DNA of 64,000 nucleotides from Sporocytophaga myxococcoides DSM 11118. GTDB taxonomy: Bacteria; Bacteroidota; Bacteroidia; Cytophagales; Cytophagaceae. The stretch covers positions 642,960 through 706,959 of the forward strand of contig NZ_KE384560.1 of the NCBI RefSeq assembly GCF_000426725.1. The letters run 5' to 3'. The position numbers and the translations under genes were made by a program. Below, piece after piece: positions 26,316-34,507 of the stretch. The notes beneath the pieces are model-generated. The model did not search any database, was not told the DNA's origin, and was given only the letters and a program-made list of their open reading frames with translations. The stretch's first letter is position 1. Each line of letters starts with the position of its first letter.

Positions 26316-28997
26316 ATGGGACTTCAGGAATACAGGAAAAAAAGAACTTTTGAGGAAACCCCCGAACCACAGGGCGAAGAAAAGGAGGGAGAAGGCAGGC
26401 TCACTTTTGTTGTGCAGAAACATGATGCCTCTCATCTGCATTACGACTTCAGACTTGAAATAGATGGTGTGTTAAAAAGTTGGGCTGTTCCAAAAGGTCC
26501 TTCGCTTAATAATAAGGACAAGCGTCTTGCAATGATGGTGGAAGATCATCCTATTGAATATGGTGGTTTTGAAGGTATCATTCCAAAAGGAAATTATGGT
26601 GGAGGAACGGTGATGCTCTGGGATCGTGGAGTATTTTATGCTCCGAACATTGATCCTGATAATAGAGAGGAAAATGAAAAGGCCTTGAGAGCCGGTCTTC
26701 ATGCCGGAAACCTGAAGTTTATTCTTAATGGAGAAAAGCTTAATGGAGAGTTTGCTCTTGTAAAGACCTATAAGCCAGGAGGAAAAGGTAATGAATGGCT
26801 GCTCATCAAAAAGAATGATGCATACGCAACTGACGCAGATGTGAAAGAACAGGACAGGTCAATACTTTCGGGAAGGTCAATGGAGGAAATAGCCAGACAG
26901 TCCGAAAAAGAGGGAGATGTATGGATTTCGGGTTCAAAAGAAGTTCCTCTTGATCTGAGTGATGCTGTTGAACAGCCTATGCCGCATCAGATCCAGCCCA
27001 TGATGGCAACACTACTGGAGGAACCTTTTAATAATAAAAACTGGATCTTTGAAATAAAGTGGGACGGTTATCGTGCAGTGGCTGAAGTCAATCATACAGA
27101 TGTTCAGCTTTACTCCAGAAATAATAATTCATTTAACCAGCTATTTAAACCAGTCCTTGTTGAGTTGAAAAAAATGGGACTACAGGCTGTTTTTGACGGG
27201 GAAATCGTAGTGCTCAACAATAATAATATTGCTGACTTTGGATTAATTCAGAATTACAAGAGAACAGGGGAAGGTAATCTTGTTTACTATGTGTTTGATC
27301 TTCTTTACCTCAATGGATATGATCTTACTTCTTTACCATTAGTAAAAAGGAAAGAGTTATTAAAACAGATCCTTCCTAAGAATAATGTGATCAGATATAA
27401 CGATCATATAAAAGAAGCTGGTGTTCCATTCTTTGAGAAGGCCGTGCAGCAAGGTGTTGAAGGTATTATCGGAAAGAAGGCAGACAGTGTTTATCTCCGG
27501 AATAAAAGAAGTCGTGATTGGGTAAAGATTAAAACAGCGCAAAGACAGGAAGCTGTTATTGCCGGTTTTACTGAACCGAGAGGGTCACGCAAACATCTGG
27601 GATCACTGATTCTTGGAGCATATGAAAACGGTAAGTTTGTTTACATAGGCCATTCAGGAGGAGGGTTCGATGATACCGCCCTTAACGATATTTATGAAAG
27701 ACTTGTAAGCCTTGAAATTAAAAAAGCTCCTTTTAAAAATTTTCCCAAGCTTCCTGGCATCATCCACTGGGTAAAACCGGAGCTTGTATGTGAGATAAAA
27801 TTTCAGGAATGGACCTCAGAGGGATTGATGCGGATACCCATCTTCATGGGGCTTAGAGAAGATAAGTCTCCTGAAGAAGTTGTGAAAGAGATAGAAGCTG
27901 ATAAGAAAGAGGCTGAAGTAATTATTAATGCGCCAAAAGAAAAGCCTTCAAAGGAAAGACAACGTGAGGCAGTGCCGCGTAAAAAAGCTCTGGAAGGAAA
28001 AACGAAGAAGAAGTCAAAAACAGTTACTACACTTCCTGAAGAAGCATATGAAAGCGTGATCAGTGAAGAGACGATGGATAAAAAGAAACAGGATGCTTTA
28101 GTTGAAATCGGTGGACAGTCATTGAAGTTTACAAATCTTAAAAAGGTCTTCTGGCCTGAAGAAGGCTATGTGAAACAAGATCTGATTGAATATTATGATC
28201 ATATTGCTTCGATTATTTTACCTTATCTGAAAGACAGGCCTGAAAGCCTGAGACGTAATCCTAATGGTTATGACAAACCAAGTTTTTTTCAAAAGGATAT
28301 GCCTGATTCTATTCCTCAATGGGTTGAAACTGTAAAGATATATTCAGATTCTAACGAAAAGGAATTGAACTATATGTTGTGTCAGGATAAAGCGACTTTA
28401 CTTTACATGGCCAATCTGGGATGCATTGAAATCAATCCATGGAGCAGCAGAATACAATCGCCGGAACAACCGGATTATATTGTGATAGATCTTGATCCGG
28501 TGGGTGTCACATTTGATGTAGTAATAGAAGTCGCTCAGGCGGTGAAACATGTTTTAGACAGAGGAAAGATAGAGGGATTTTGTAAAACATCAGGTTCGAA
28601 AGGAATTCATATATATATACCATTAGGGGCTCAGTATACTTATGACCAGGGAAAGGACTTTGCCTATTTGATTGCTATGCTTACACATAACCTGGTGCCT
28701 CAGCTTACAAGCCTTGAACGTATGCCTAAAAACAGGCCGAACAAGGTCTATCTTGATTACCTCCAGAACAGGATGGGACAAACCCTTGCAGCACCTTATT
28801 GTCTGAGGCCTAAGCCAGGAGCCACTGTCAGTACACCGCTTGAGTGGAGTGAGGTCAAAAAAGGTTTGAATCCAATGGAGTTTAATATTAAAACGATATT
28901 TAAGAGGATTAAAGAAAAAGGAGATATATTTAAGCATGTATTAACCCATGTCAATGATATGGATAAAAGTCTGACTTATCTCAGACAAAACGGTTAA
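26316..28997 (+). CDS. ligD: LigD multifunctional NHEJ DNA ligase
   Basis: An 893-residue LigD with all three domains, in the order phosphoesterase (about 25-180), ligase (about 220-525), polymerase/primase (about 600-890). The order matches Pseudomonas LigD; in mycobacteria the polymerase comes first. The phosphoesterase has HDASHLHYDFRLE and GNYGGGTV. The ligase nucleophile is Lys248 in EIKWDGYR. The polymerase has VIDLDPVGVTFD with the catalytic Asp pair and KTSGSKGIHIYIPL. A basic, low-complexity linker (about 545-590) joins ligase and polymerase. It trims, fills and seals double-strand breaks with Ku. Confidence 0.95.
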   Translation: MGLQEYRKKRTFEETPEPQGEEKEGEGRLTFVVQKHDASHLHYDFRLEIDGVLKSWAVPKGPSLNNKDKRLAMMVEDHPIEYGGFEGIIPKGNYGGGTVMLWDRGVFYAPNIDPDNREENEKALRAGLHAGNLKFILNGEKLNGEFALVKTYKPGGKGNEWLLIKKNDAYATDADVKEQDRSILSGRSMEEIARQSEKEGDVWISGSKEVPLDLSDAVEQPMPHQIQPMMATLLEEPFNNKNWIFEIKWDGYRAVAEVNHTDVQLYSRNNNSFNQLFKPVLVELKKMGLQAVFDGEIVVLNNNNIADFGLIQNYKRTGEGNLVYYVFDLLYLNGYDLTSLPLVKRKELLKQILPKNNVIRYNDHIKEAGVPFFEKAVQQGVEGIIGKKADSVYLRNKRSRDWVKIKTAQRQEAVIAGFTEPRGSRKHLGSLILGAYENGKFVYIGHSGGGFDDTALNDIYERLVSLEIKKAPFKNFPKLPGIIHWVKPELVCEIKFQEWTSEGLMRIPIFMGLREDKSPEEVVKEIEADKKEAEVIINAPKEKPSKERQREAVPRKKALEGKTKKKSKTVTTLPEEAYESVISEETMDKKKQDALVEIGGQSLKFTNLKKVFWPEEGYVKQDLIEYYDHIASIILPYLKDRPESLRRNPNGYDKPSFFQKDMPDSIPQWVETVKIYSDSNEKELNYMLCQDKATLLYMANLGCIEINPWSSRIQSPEQPDYIVIDLDPVGVTFDVVIEVAQAVKHVLDRGKIEGFCKTSGSKGIHIYIPLGAQYTYDQGKDFAYLIAMLTHNLVPQLTSLERMPKNRPNKVYLDYLQNRMGQTLAAPYCLRPKPGATVSTPLEWSEVKKGLNPMEFNIKTIFKRIKEKGDIFKHVLTHVNDMDKSLTYLRQNG

Positions 28998-29021
28998 TAG
29001 TTTATATCTTATTTATTCTTT

Positions 29022-29627
29022 ATGGCACAATTGATTATCGTTCGACACGGACAATCTGTTTGGAATCTTGAAAACAGGTTTACCGGAATTACCGATGTTG
29101 ACCTTACACCTCTGGGAAGGGAAGAAGCAAAGCAGGCTGGTGTCTTGTTAAAGCCCTATAATTTTGAAATAGCCTATACTTCAGTGCTTAGAAGGGCTAT
29201 AGAAACTTTAAATATTATTCTGAGGGAATGTGATAAGACAAGAATACCTGTCTTTGGTTCTCCTGCATTAAATGAACGTCATTATGGAGATCTTCAGGGC
29301 TTGAATAAAAAACAAACAGAGATAAAATACGGAGAGCAACAGTTTCAACTATGGAGAAGGAGTTATGAAGTTGCTCCGCCCCACGGAGAAAGTCTGAAAG
29401 ATACAAGAAATCGTGTGGTGCCTTATTATCAGAAGGAAATAGAACCCAAACTAAAAGCTGGTAAAAATATTCTTATATCGGCTCATGGAAACAGCCTCAG
29501 AGCGTTAATGATGTTTCTTGAAGAGATTAGCCCTGAAGAGATCCCAAATGTTACTTTAGCTACGGGTGTGCCTAGGATTTATGAGTTTGATCAGGAGATG
29601 AAGATTGAAAAGGTTTTTGATTTGTAG
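29022..29627 (+). CDS. gpmA: 2,3-bisphosphoglycerate-dependent phosphoglycerate mutase
   Basis: A 201-residue histidine-phosphatase-fold enzyme. The phosphorylated His9 lies in IVRHGQSVWN, followed by the family segment NRFTGITDVDLTPLGREEA; ERHYGDLQGLNK carries the acid Glu and SAHGNSLRAL the second His (155). It interconverts 3- and 2-phosphoglycerate in glycolysis. At about 200 residues it is the short form common in Bacteroidota (E. coli GpmA has 250). It starts 24 bases after ligD, so it may share its transcript, though no functional link is obvious. Confidence 0.93.
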   Translation: MAQLIIVRHGQSVWNLENRFTGITDVDLTPLGREEAKQAGVLLKPYNFEIAYTSVLRRAIETLNIILRECDKTRIPVFGSPALNERHYGDLQGLNKKQTEIKYGEQQFQLWRRSYEVAPPHGESLKDTRNRVVPYYQKEIEPKLKAGKNILISAHGNSLRALMMFLEEISPEEIPNVTLATGVPRIYEFDQEMKIEKVFDL

Positions 29628-29710
29628 AAGGCCATGCATGGCGCTTCAAAATGCCAATCAGGCAAGCCTTTCTTTTTTTGTATATATTTTATTGAATAAA
29701 AAACGTTTGT

Positions 29711-29758
29711 CAATTATAATGAAAATGGCCCCGAATTTCGAGGCTATTTTCATTATTG
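29711..29758. terminator. Bidirectional terminator-like hairpin
   Basis: ATAATGAAAATGGCC at 29716-29730 pairs with GGCTATTTTCATTAT at 29742-29756, with one G-T mismatch position and an 11-base loop. It lies between the convergent gpmA and oxygenase genes. Confidence 0.65.
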
Positions 29759-29778
29759 AAAGGATTTAACTTTTATTC

Positions 29779-30336
29779 TTAATAGGATTCAACAATTTGT
29801 TTATACATTACATCTGAACGTAGTGCATATTTAATGCCGTTCTTTACCGGACATCCTTCATGCTTCAATTCATGAATAAAGCATAATGCCATGCCCGTTC
29901 TAGGAATTACTGTAACCTCATCAAATGCTGTTTCTCCACCATCATACTCCTCATTTAAATAGATCATAAAAGTGATCCGGCTTTCTTCTGTATCATTTCT
30001 TCTGAACCTACCATCTATATGTCTTTTAAATCTCTGATCAAGTTCATACTTATAAAACCTGAATTGTTCATTTAATCCTATCGGATAGGTGTTATCAATT
30101 TCTTTGGGACAGAAGCCTATTAGTCTGTCCCAAAGGGTAGATGCAAGGCCAATGTCAGAATGAATTACTCTTTCATTGTTCCTTAAGCTCTTGATCATTT
30201 TGGCACCCGTAGGCAGACTGACCTCCGCTTCTTTGTATCCGATGTTTTCACTTAATGCTATCAGATCATTGCACTCGGACTTAGTTAGGAAATTCTCGAT
30301 TGACCAGATTTGGTCGGTGTGAAAAATTGCATTCAT
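29779..30336 (-). CDS. 2OG-Fe(II) oxygenase, prolyl-4-hydroxylase-like
   Basis: A 185-residue double-stranded beta-helix oxygenase. The iron ligands are His106 and Asp108 (FKRHIDGRF) and His159 (LKHEGCPV), and Arg173 (YALRSDVMYK) should bind 2-oxoglutarate. YLNEEYDGGETAF in the middle is typical of the P4Hc domain family. The N-terminal half (IENFLTKSECNDLIALSE) matches the same family's helical start. The substrate could be a protein or small molecule. Monocistronic, transcribed leftward with about 160 bases upstream before the sigma factor gene. Confidence 0.85.
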   Translation of the reverse strand: MNAIFHTDQIWSIENFLTKSECNDLIALSENIGYKEAEVSLPTGAKMIKSLRNNERVIHSDIGLASTLWDRLIGFCPKEIDNTYPIGLNEQFRFYKYELDQRFKRHIDGRFRRNDTEESRITFMIYLNEEYDGGETAFDEVTVIPRTGMALCFIHELKHEGCPVKNGIKYALRSDVMYKQIVESY

Positions 30337-30499
30337 AATCTTACTAGTTTAGGTGGTTAGTATATATGTACTGCTTGTGATCCAAGTTAGAAGTTTAGAG
30401 GATAACTAAAAGTGAATTAAAAAGAAATTGAAGCGGATCTTAAAATTTGGTAGAAGTATGATATTTTAACTTGAAAATATCCTGTATTGGATAAAATTT

Positions 30500-31723
30500 T
30501 TACTTTAGACTATCGATCAACCTAGTTATGGACAACTTGTCTGACTTCGTTTTTGCTAGCTCAAGAGCCTTTTGTAAGTAAGTCTTAGCTTTCTCCTTAT
30601 TTTCTTTTTTATAAAGGTCACCAAGAAGAATATAATAAAAATGATTTTCGGTTAGTTGCAGCTCTTCAGCTTCTTTGATAGCCTCAGTATTGCTGTTTGC
30701 TTTGGAAAGTGCATATATTCTGTTAAGTGCAATGACTGGAGAGTATTCTATTAGTAATAATTTGTTATAAAGGTTTAAAATGTTTTCCCATTTTTCCTTT
30801 GTGTCATTTTTTTGAGTATGCCAATAGGCAATGCCAGCTTCAAGATGATAGCGTGAAATGTGAACTCCATGAGATGCTCTGTTGAGATAGTATGCTCCTT
30901 CTGCTATGAGCTCATAATTCCACAAGGCTTCATTCTGTTCATGATATAAAATAATTTCATCTGAATTATTTTTTCTTGCAGGAAATCTGGAAGCATAAAA
31001 ACACATAAGTGCATAAAGCGCATTTACAGAAGGAAGATCTGTTGTTTTATTCTCAATGAGCAGTAACGTAAGGCGCATCGCTTCCTGACAAAGATCTTCA
31101 CGAATCACACTGTCATTACTTTCGGAATAATATCCTTCGTTGAATAGCAGATATAATGTTGTCAGCACAGGATCGAGCCTTGAATTGATTTCTGATTCCG
31201 AAGGAAATTCGATTTTTACTTTTTCTGTTTTTAATTTTTCTTTTGCTCTGTATAGTCTTTTGTTGATAGTTTCTTTGTTGGTTAAAAATGCATTGGCAAT
31301 TTCTTCTATTCCAAATCCACAGAGAATGCGCAGTGCAAGCGCTATCTGTGCTTCCTTAGGGATGGTGGGATGGCAGATAGCAAAAAGCATTTGCAATTGA
31401 CTATCTGTAATATTTTTTTCAGAGAGGTCTAATTCAAATGTTGTTGCTGAATTACCTGATAGCAGAGGAATGATTTTGTCGGAAAAGACTTGTGTTCTTG
31501 TGAAATGATTTCTGGCTTTGTTTTTGGCTACCGTATAAAGCCAGGCTACAGGGTTTTCCGGAATTCCTTTGTATGTCCAGGTTTCCAGAGCTGATAAAAA
31601 TGTTTCGCTCGCTATGTCTTCTGCGGTATCGCAATGTTCAATGCCCATAAGTCTTGTAAGAACGGAGCATATTTTACTAAACTCCGTCCTGAAAAGATGT
31701 GGTATCAATTCATTTTGCTTCAT
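30500..31723 (-). CDS. ECF RNA polymerase sigma factor with DUF6596/TPR extension (ECF42-like)
   Basis: A 407-residue sigma factor. Residues about 5-75 form region 2 (AEDIASETFLSALETW and NPVAWLYTVAKNKARNHF), about 105-170 region 4 (ALRILCGFGIEEIANAFLTN), and the remaining 230 residues the DUF6596 domain (EGYYSESNDSVIREDLCQEA) with TPR-like helices. This architecture plus the neighbouring DGPF/YCII gene is diagnostic of group ECF42, which usually lacks an anti-sigma factor and is thought to be controlled through the C-terminal extension. Likely targets are the small stress-type genes upstream (32127-33543), by analogy with other ECF42 loci. Confidence 0.9.
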   Translation of the reverse strand: MKQNELIPHLFRTEFSKICSVLTRLMGIEHCDTAEDIASETFLSALETWTYKGIPENPVAWLYTVAKNKARNHFTRTQVFSDKIIPLLSGNSATTFELDLSEKNITDSQLQMLFAICHPTIPKEAQIALALRILCGFGIEEIANAFLTNKETINKRLYRAKEKLKTEKVKIEFPSESEINSRLDPVLTTLYLLFNEGYYSESNDSVIREDLCQEAMRLTLLLIENKTTDLPSVNALYALMCFYASRFPARKNNSDEIILYHEQNEALWNYELIAEGAYYLNRASHGVHISRYHLEAGIAYWHTQKNDTKEKWENILNLYNKLLLIEYSPVIALNRIYALSKANSNTEAIKEAEELQLTENHFYYILLGDLYKKENKEKAKTYLQKALELAKTKSDKLSITRLIDSLK

Positions 31724-31764
31724 TCTTAAGAATGTATTTAAGTAATAATCAGAACCCTGTTTAC

Positions 31765-32127
31765 TTAATGTGTTCCATCATCTTTGGCAATTTTGCGGAC
31801 CTCAATGCTATTGCCTTCTCCCTGCAATACCGGACTGCCCTTTGCGAATTCAACAGCTTCTTCAATTGAAGCAGCTTTAATTACTATGATACCTCCGATT
31901 GTTTCTTTGATATCTCCAAACGGGCCATTGGTAACGACCTTTCCTTTATCGCTTGCAGTTATCACACGTGCATTGTCAAATGGCAGACCGGTACCGCTTA
32001 CAAATTTGTTTTGAGCTGAAATGCTCCCGATCCAGTCCATTGTTTGCTGCATCCATATCTGAATTTGCTCTGGGGAAGCAACTTTTTTGCCATCCTCATG
32101 TCTCATAATCAATGCGTATTGTTCCAT
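31765..32127 (-). CDS. YCII/DGPF-domain protein
   Basis: A 120-residue YCII-related protein. The name-giving motif appears as TNGPFGDIKETIGGIIVIKAAS, with the early MEQYALIMRHEDGKK. DGPF proteins are the standard partner of ECF42 sigma factors and are thought to be their main target or a co-regulator; no reaction is established. The frame is open up to 32166, but the ATG at 32127 begins exactly at the domain and removes a hydrophobic 13-residue extension. The stop is about 40 bases before the sigma gene start. Confidence 0.87.
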   Translation of the reverse strand: MEQYALIMRHEDGKKVASPEQIQIWMQQTMDWIGSISAQNKFVSGTGLPFDNARVITASDKGKVVTNGPFGDIKETIGGIIVIKAASIEEAVEFAKGSPVLQGEGNSIEVRKIAKDDGTH

Positions 32128-32291
32128 GTTTTTAATTTTTAAGATGAAGTTGAATGTTGGTTTCAACTATATGACAATTGACCTTACCCGGATTGGACAA
32201 GTTTGAGGAAAATATTAAAAAATTTTGAAAAATAATTTCCATAAGGGGATTATAGTCTTGTACATCAGCGGAATATTTTGATGGATAAAAA

Positions 32292-32654
32292 CTACTTCCC
32301 AGATAGTTTTATTTGAGCGTCTTCTCTTGAATTGACGAAATTAATGTTGCCCAGTTTATTGCTTTCATACATGAAGTCTTTCAGACTTTTACTTGGGTAC
32401 GCTGTAAAATCTCCTATGATAGCCAGTTTGATTCTATAGTTTGAAAACTTCTGCAATATCTCTCCGGCCAACCCTGAACTCAGATCAAAAAATGTTGAGG
32501 TAATATTTTTCTCATAAAGCATGATACCATCAAACCCTTAGTAATAAAGATCGGCAAGCTGATCCAACGCATCCTGTGGGTTGGTAATAAGGATTGACTC
32601 AGATAAAACTTCAGCCAATTGTATATCATTTATCGTCTGAGATTCAATCTTCAT
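32292..32654 (-). pseudogene. DUF4180 protein interrupted by a nonsense codon
   Basis: From an ATG at 32654 the frame reads MKIESQTINDIQLAEVLSES and on to DLYY, then a TAA (codon 39, bases 32538-32540), then continues in the same frame as GFDGIMLYEKNITSTFFDLS, GEILQKFSNYRIKLAIIGDF and SLKDFMYESNKLGNINFV to 32292. Both parts together make a full-length DUF4180 domain of about 120 residues. DUF4180 often has YQG at the interrupted position, so a CAA-to-TAA change is the simplest explanation. Reinitiation at the ATG at 32522 could make a 76-residue fragment. Function of DUF4180 is unknown. Confidence 0.78.
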
Positions 32655-32744
32655 ATGTATATTTTTTAAGATGATAAATTATCAGTATTTAATAAAGCAC
32701 AATTTACATTATTCCGATTACATTATTGGAAACCTTCCTGATTT

Positions 32745-33116
32745 CTATAGCTCCCATTGGCCAGACTCTTTTGCGATATTGATCAATCGTTGCCCATATG
32801 CTGTCATACGACCTTCTTTAATAAGTTTTTCAGCTCTTTCTATGTTGGGTTTACTCCATTTGCTTCTTTTGGGATTGCGCGGCGTAAAAGTGAGGTAATA
32901 ACTTTCATCATCTCTTTTTTTTGCCAGGCTGTCAATCCACCCAAAGCAGAGTGCTTCTTCGGTTGCTTCAATAATATTCACAGAAGGGACTTTGCTTTTT
33001 TTATGGTAAAGGATAAGCCAGACAGATTTTTCTGTCTGGCTGTTTTGCTCCAGCCAGTCTCGCCAGTCTTCTCTTGTTTTAGCATATATAGCCGGTTTGC
33101 CGTCTTTAAACTCCAT
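32745..33116 (-). CDS. YdeI/OmpD-associated family protein, C-terminally short
   Basis: The 123 residues from an ATG at 33116 match the YdeI family: MEFKDGKPAIYAKTREDWRD, SVWLILYHKKS, EALCFGWIDSLAKKRDDES and TPRNPKRSKWSKPN. YdeI-like proteins are linked to resistance to antimicrobial peptides and stress in other bacteria. Full-length members as I recall are near 190 residues; this one stops soon after IAKESGQWEL, so it lacks the C-terminal helical part and may be truncated. The start lies 4 bases after the VOC gene stop, so the longer frame from 33140 is unlikely. Confidence 0.82.
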   Translation of the reverse strand: MEFKDGKPAIYAKTREDWRDWLEQNSQTEKSVWLILYHKKSKVPSVNIIEATEEALCFGWIDSLAKKRDDESYYLTFTPRNPKRSKWSKPNIERAEKLIKEGRMTAYGQRLINIAKESGQWEL

Positions 33117-33120
33117 AGTC

Positions 33121-33543
33121 TTACTTATTTGACTTTTCAAGTATTTCCAGATAGTGCATATTAGTCATAATGCCAAGGATGTTTCCAAATGGATCGGTAA
33201 CAGAAGCTGTCACAAATCTTCCAGCACCCTGACTATGATCTGTAATTGGTTGATAAGGCGTTGATCCCAGGGAGATCAATCTGTCAAGAGTCTCCTGTAG
33301 ATTATCGACATGCCAGTATGCAATTGCGCCAGCTGGTTTTTCTGTTGCACCAGCGGGAGCATATTTACTATCAATGATGCCCAATTCATGCTGGTAGTCT
33401 CCTAGACGAAACTCTGCATACCCGGGAACATTGAAATAAGGCTCTATTCCTAAAAAGTCACTATACCATTTCTTGGCAGCTTCATGGTCTGCTGCGTAAA
33501 AACTAATTGTTGCTAAACCTCTAAGTATGTGTGTGTTTTTCAT
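33121..33543 (-). CDS. VOC (glyoxalase/bleomycin resistance) family protein
   Basis: A 140-residue single-domain VOC protein starting MKNTHILRGLATISFYAAD at 33543, preceded by GCAGGAAT as a plausible ribosome binding site. It contains AAKKWYSDFLGIEPYF, YQHELGIIDSKYAP and VTDPFGNILGIM, a standard VOC layout with two beta-alpha-beta-beta-beta repeats. The frame is open to 33723, but the extra 60 residues are Cys/His-rich and unlike the family, so I reject them. It heads a short leftward group (VOC, YdeI, DUF4180, YCII, ECF42 sigma) typical of ECF42-associated genes. Confidence 0.85.
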   Translation of the reverse strand: MKNTHILRGLATISFYAADHEAAKKWYSDFLGIEPYFNVPGYAEFRLGDYQHELGIIDSKYAPAGATEKPAGAIAYWHVDNLQETLDRLISLGSTPYQPITDHSQGAGRFVTASVTDPFGNILGIMTNMHYLEILEKSNK

Positions 33544-33655
33544 TTTATTCCTGCTCTTAAATTGATGATGTATCAAAATTAATTGACGCGTGTGACAGCA
33601 GTATGTCAGTAGTTTGTTGTTATTTTTAAAATTACTGCAGAGAGGTGATTTTGTT

Positions 33656-33829
33656 GTAGAGACGCCATGCTGGCGTCTCCAAGCGTTCAATACCAATACC
33701 AATGTACCTTTCCAGTTTAACAAACATTAACGATTGTGTGAATGCATTTTTGCATTTCAATTAATGTGCCTATTGAAATGAATAGGGTTGTTGTAATTGC
33801 CAAGGAGACGCCAGACATGGCGTCTCTAC
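33656..33829. repeat. Pair of inverted palindromic repeats (MITE/REP-like)
   Basis: Two imperfect palindromes, GTAGAGACGCCATGCTGGCG... at 33656-33680 and GGAGACGCCAGACATGGCGT... at 33804-33829, are inverted copies of each other about 123 bases apart. Each also folds on itself (GAGACGCCA/TGGCGTCTC). This looks like the two ends of a small non-coding mobile element, or two REP-type repeats. No transposase lies between. Confidence 0.6.
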
Positions 33830-33990
33830 GAGCCCCAAAATCCATTCTGGTTGGAAATTAAACCTTCCCCAGACTCCAAAAAAAGAAATCTCTTTCCCTA
33901 AAATCTGACTATCTATGACTTCCCTTAAAAATATTTTAAGTTTATTAAGATGTTGAATTTTAGTTGTTTGATGTGTTTTAGGCTAGTTTT

Positions 33991-34325
33991 TCTCCTTCCG
34001 GAGGCACTTCCTGATGCTCCGGGAGTGCTCCCCGTTCATCCGCGCTTACTCCCCGAAGCTCCGTGAGTAAGCACGGAGCTTCGGAGAGTAAGCACAATAG
34101 TTGGACGCTTACTCACGGAACATTGGGAAGCCCCACGGAAGTTGGGGAAGCATTTCCGGGAGTCCCGGGAGGGCTTCAGGAGGTCTCGGGAACACTTCCG
34201 GAACTCCCGGGCTTAAGCACAGAAGTTTGAGGAGTAAGCACGGAAACTCCATGCTTAAGTTTCTATGTCTCGCGCTTAAGCTCCGAAGTCCCATGCTTAA
34301 GCCCCTAAGACGATTGAGTATGCTG
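33991..34325. repeat. Degenerate 21-bp tandem array, GC-rich
   Basis: The sequence can be cut into 16 consecutive blocks of 21 bases (one of 20, at 34117-34136) beginning at 33991. Blocks share a loose pattern: a GGAA/CGAA start, a C/G-rich middle and an end such as GCTTAAGCAC, GAGTAAGCAC or GCTTACTCCC. Units occur in both orientations; 34044-34065 and 34072-34093 form a 22-bp hairpin with one mismatch. The block is far richer in G+C than its surroundings. Both strands have short frames here (34101-34331 plus, 34109-34294 minus), but neither resembles a normal protein. Confidence 0.75.
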
Positions 34326-34441
34326 GAATGATCTGGATGTATTTTCGGATGAACCGAACTTAAGGGTTAGGAGGAACGGAGTAAGGATAAATGAAATCAG
34401 TTTTAAGAGGATAAGTTTACAATATAAAGAAGTGGCAAAAA

Positions 34442-34465
34442 AAAGAGAGGCACTCGCCTCTCTTT
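34442..34465. terminator. Rho-independent terminator
   Basis: AAAGAGAGGC (34442-34451) pairs with GCCTCTCTTT (34456-34465) around a 4-base loop, with A and T runs on the flanks. It ends the leftward FISUMP lipoprotein gene. Confidence 0.85.
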
Positions 34466-34507
34466 AATATTTTTTCTTATATCCTTTAAGAATTTATAGC
34501 AGGACTT

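Noticed and set aside
33544-33723. 60-residue N-terminal extension of the VOC protein
   Set aside because: Composition is unlike the family, it covers one of the palindromic repeats, and a good start with a plausible ribosome binding site lies at 33543.
33991-34325. CRISPR array
   Set aside because: Period is 21 bases, units are degenerate and in both orientations, there is no constant repeat with unique spacers and no cas gene in the window.
34101-34331. Open frames on both strands of the GC-rich 21-bp array as genes
   Set aside because: A 21-base period keeps frames open on both strands by chance; there is no start context and no similarity to a protein family.
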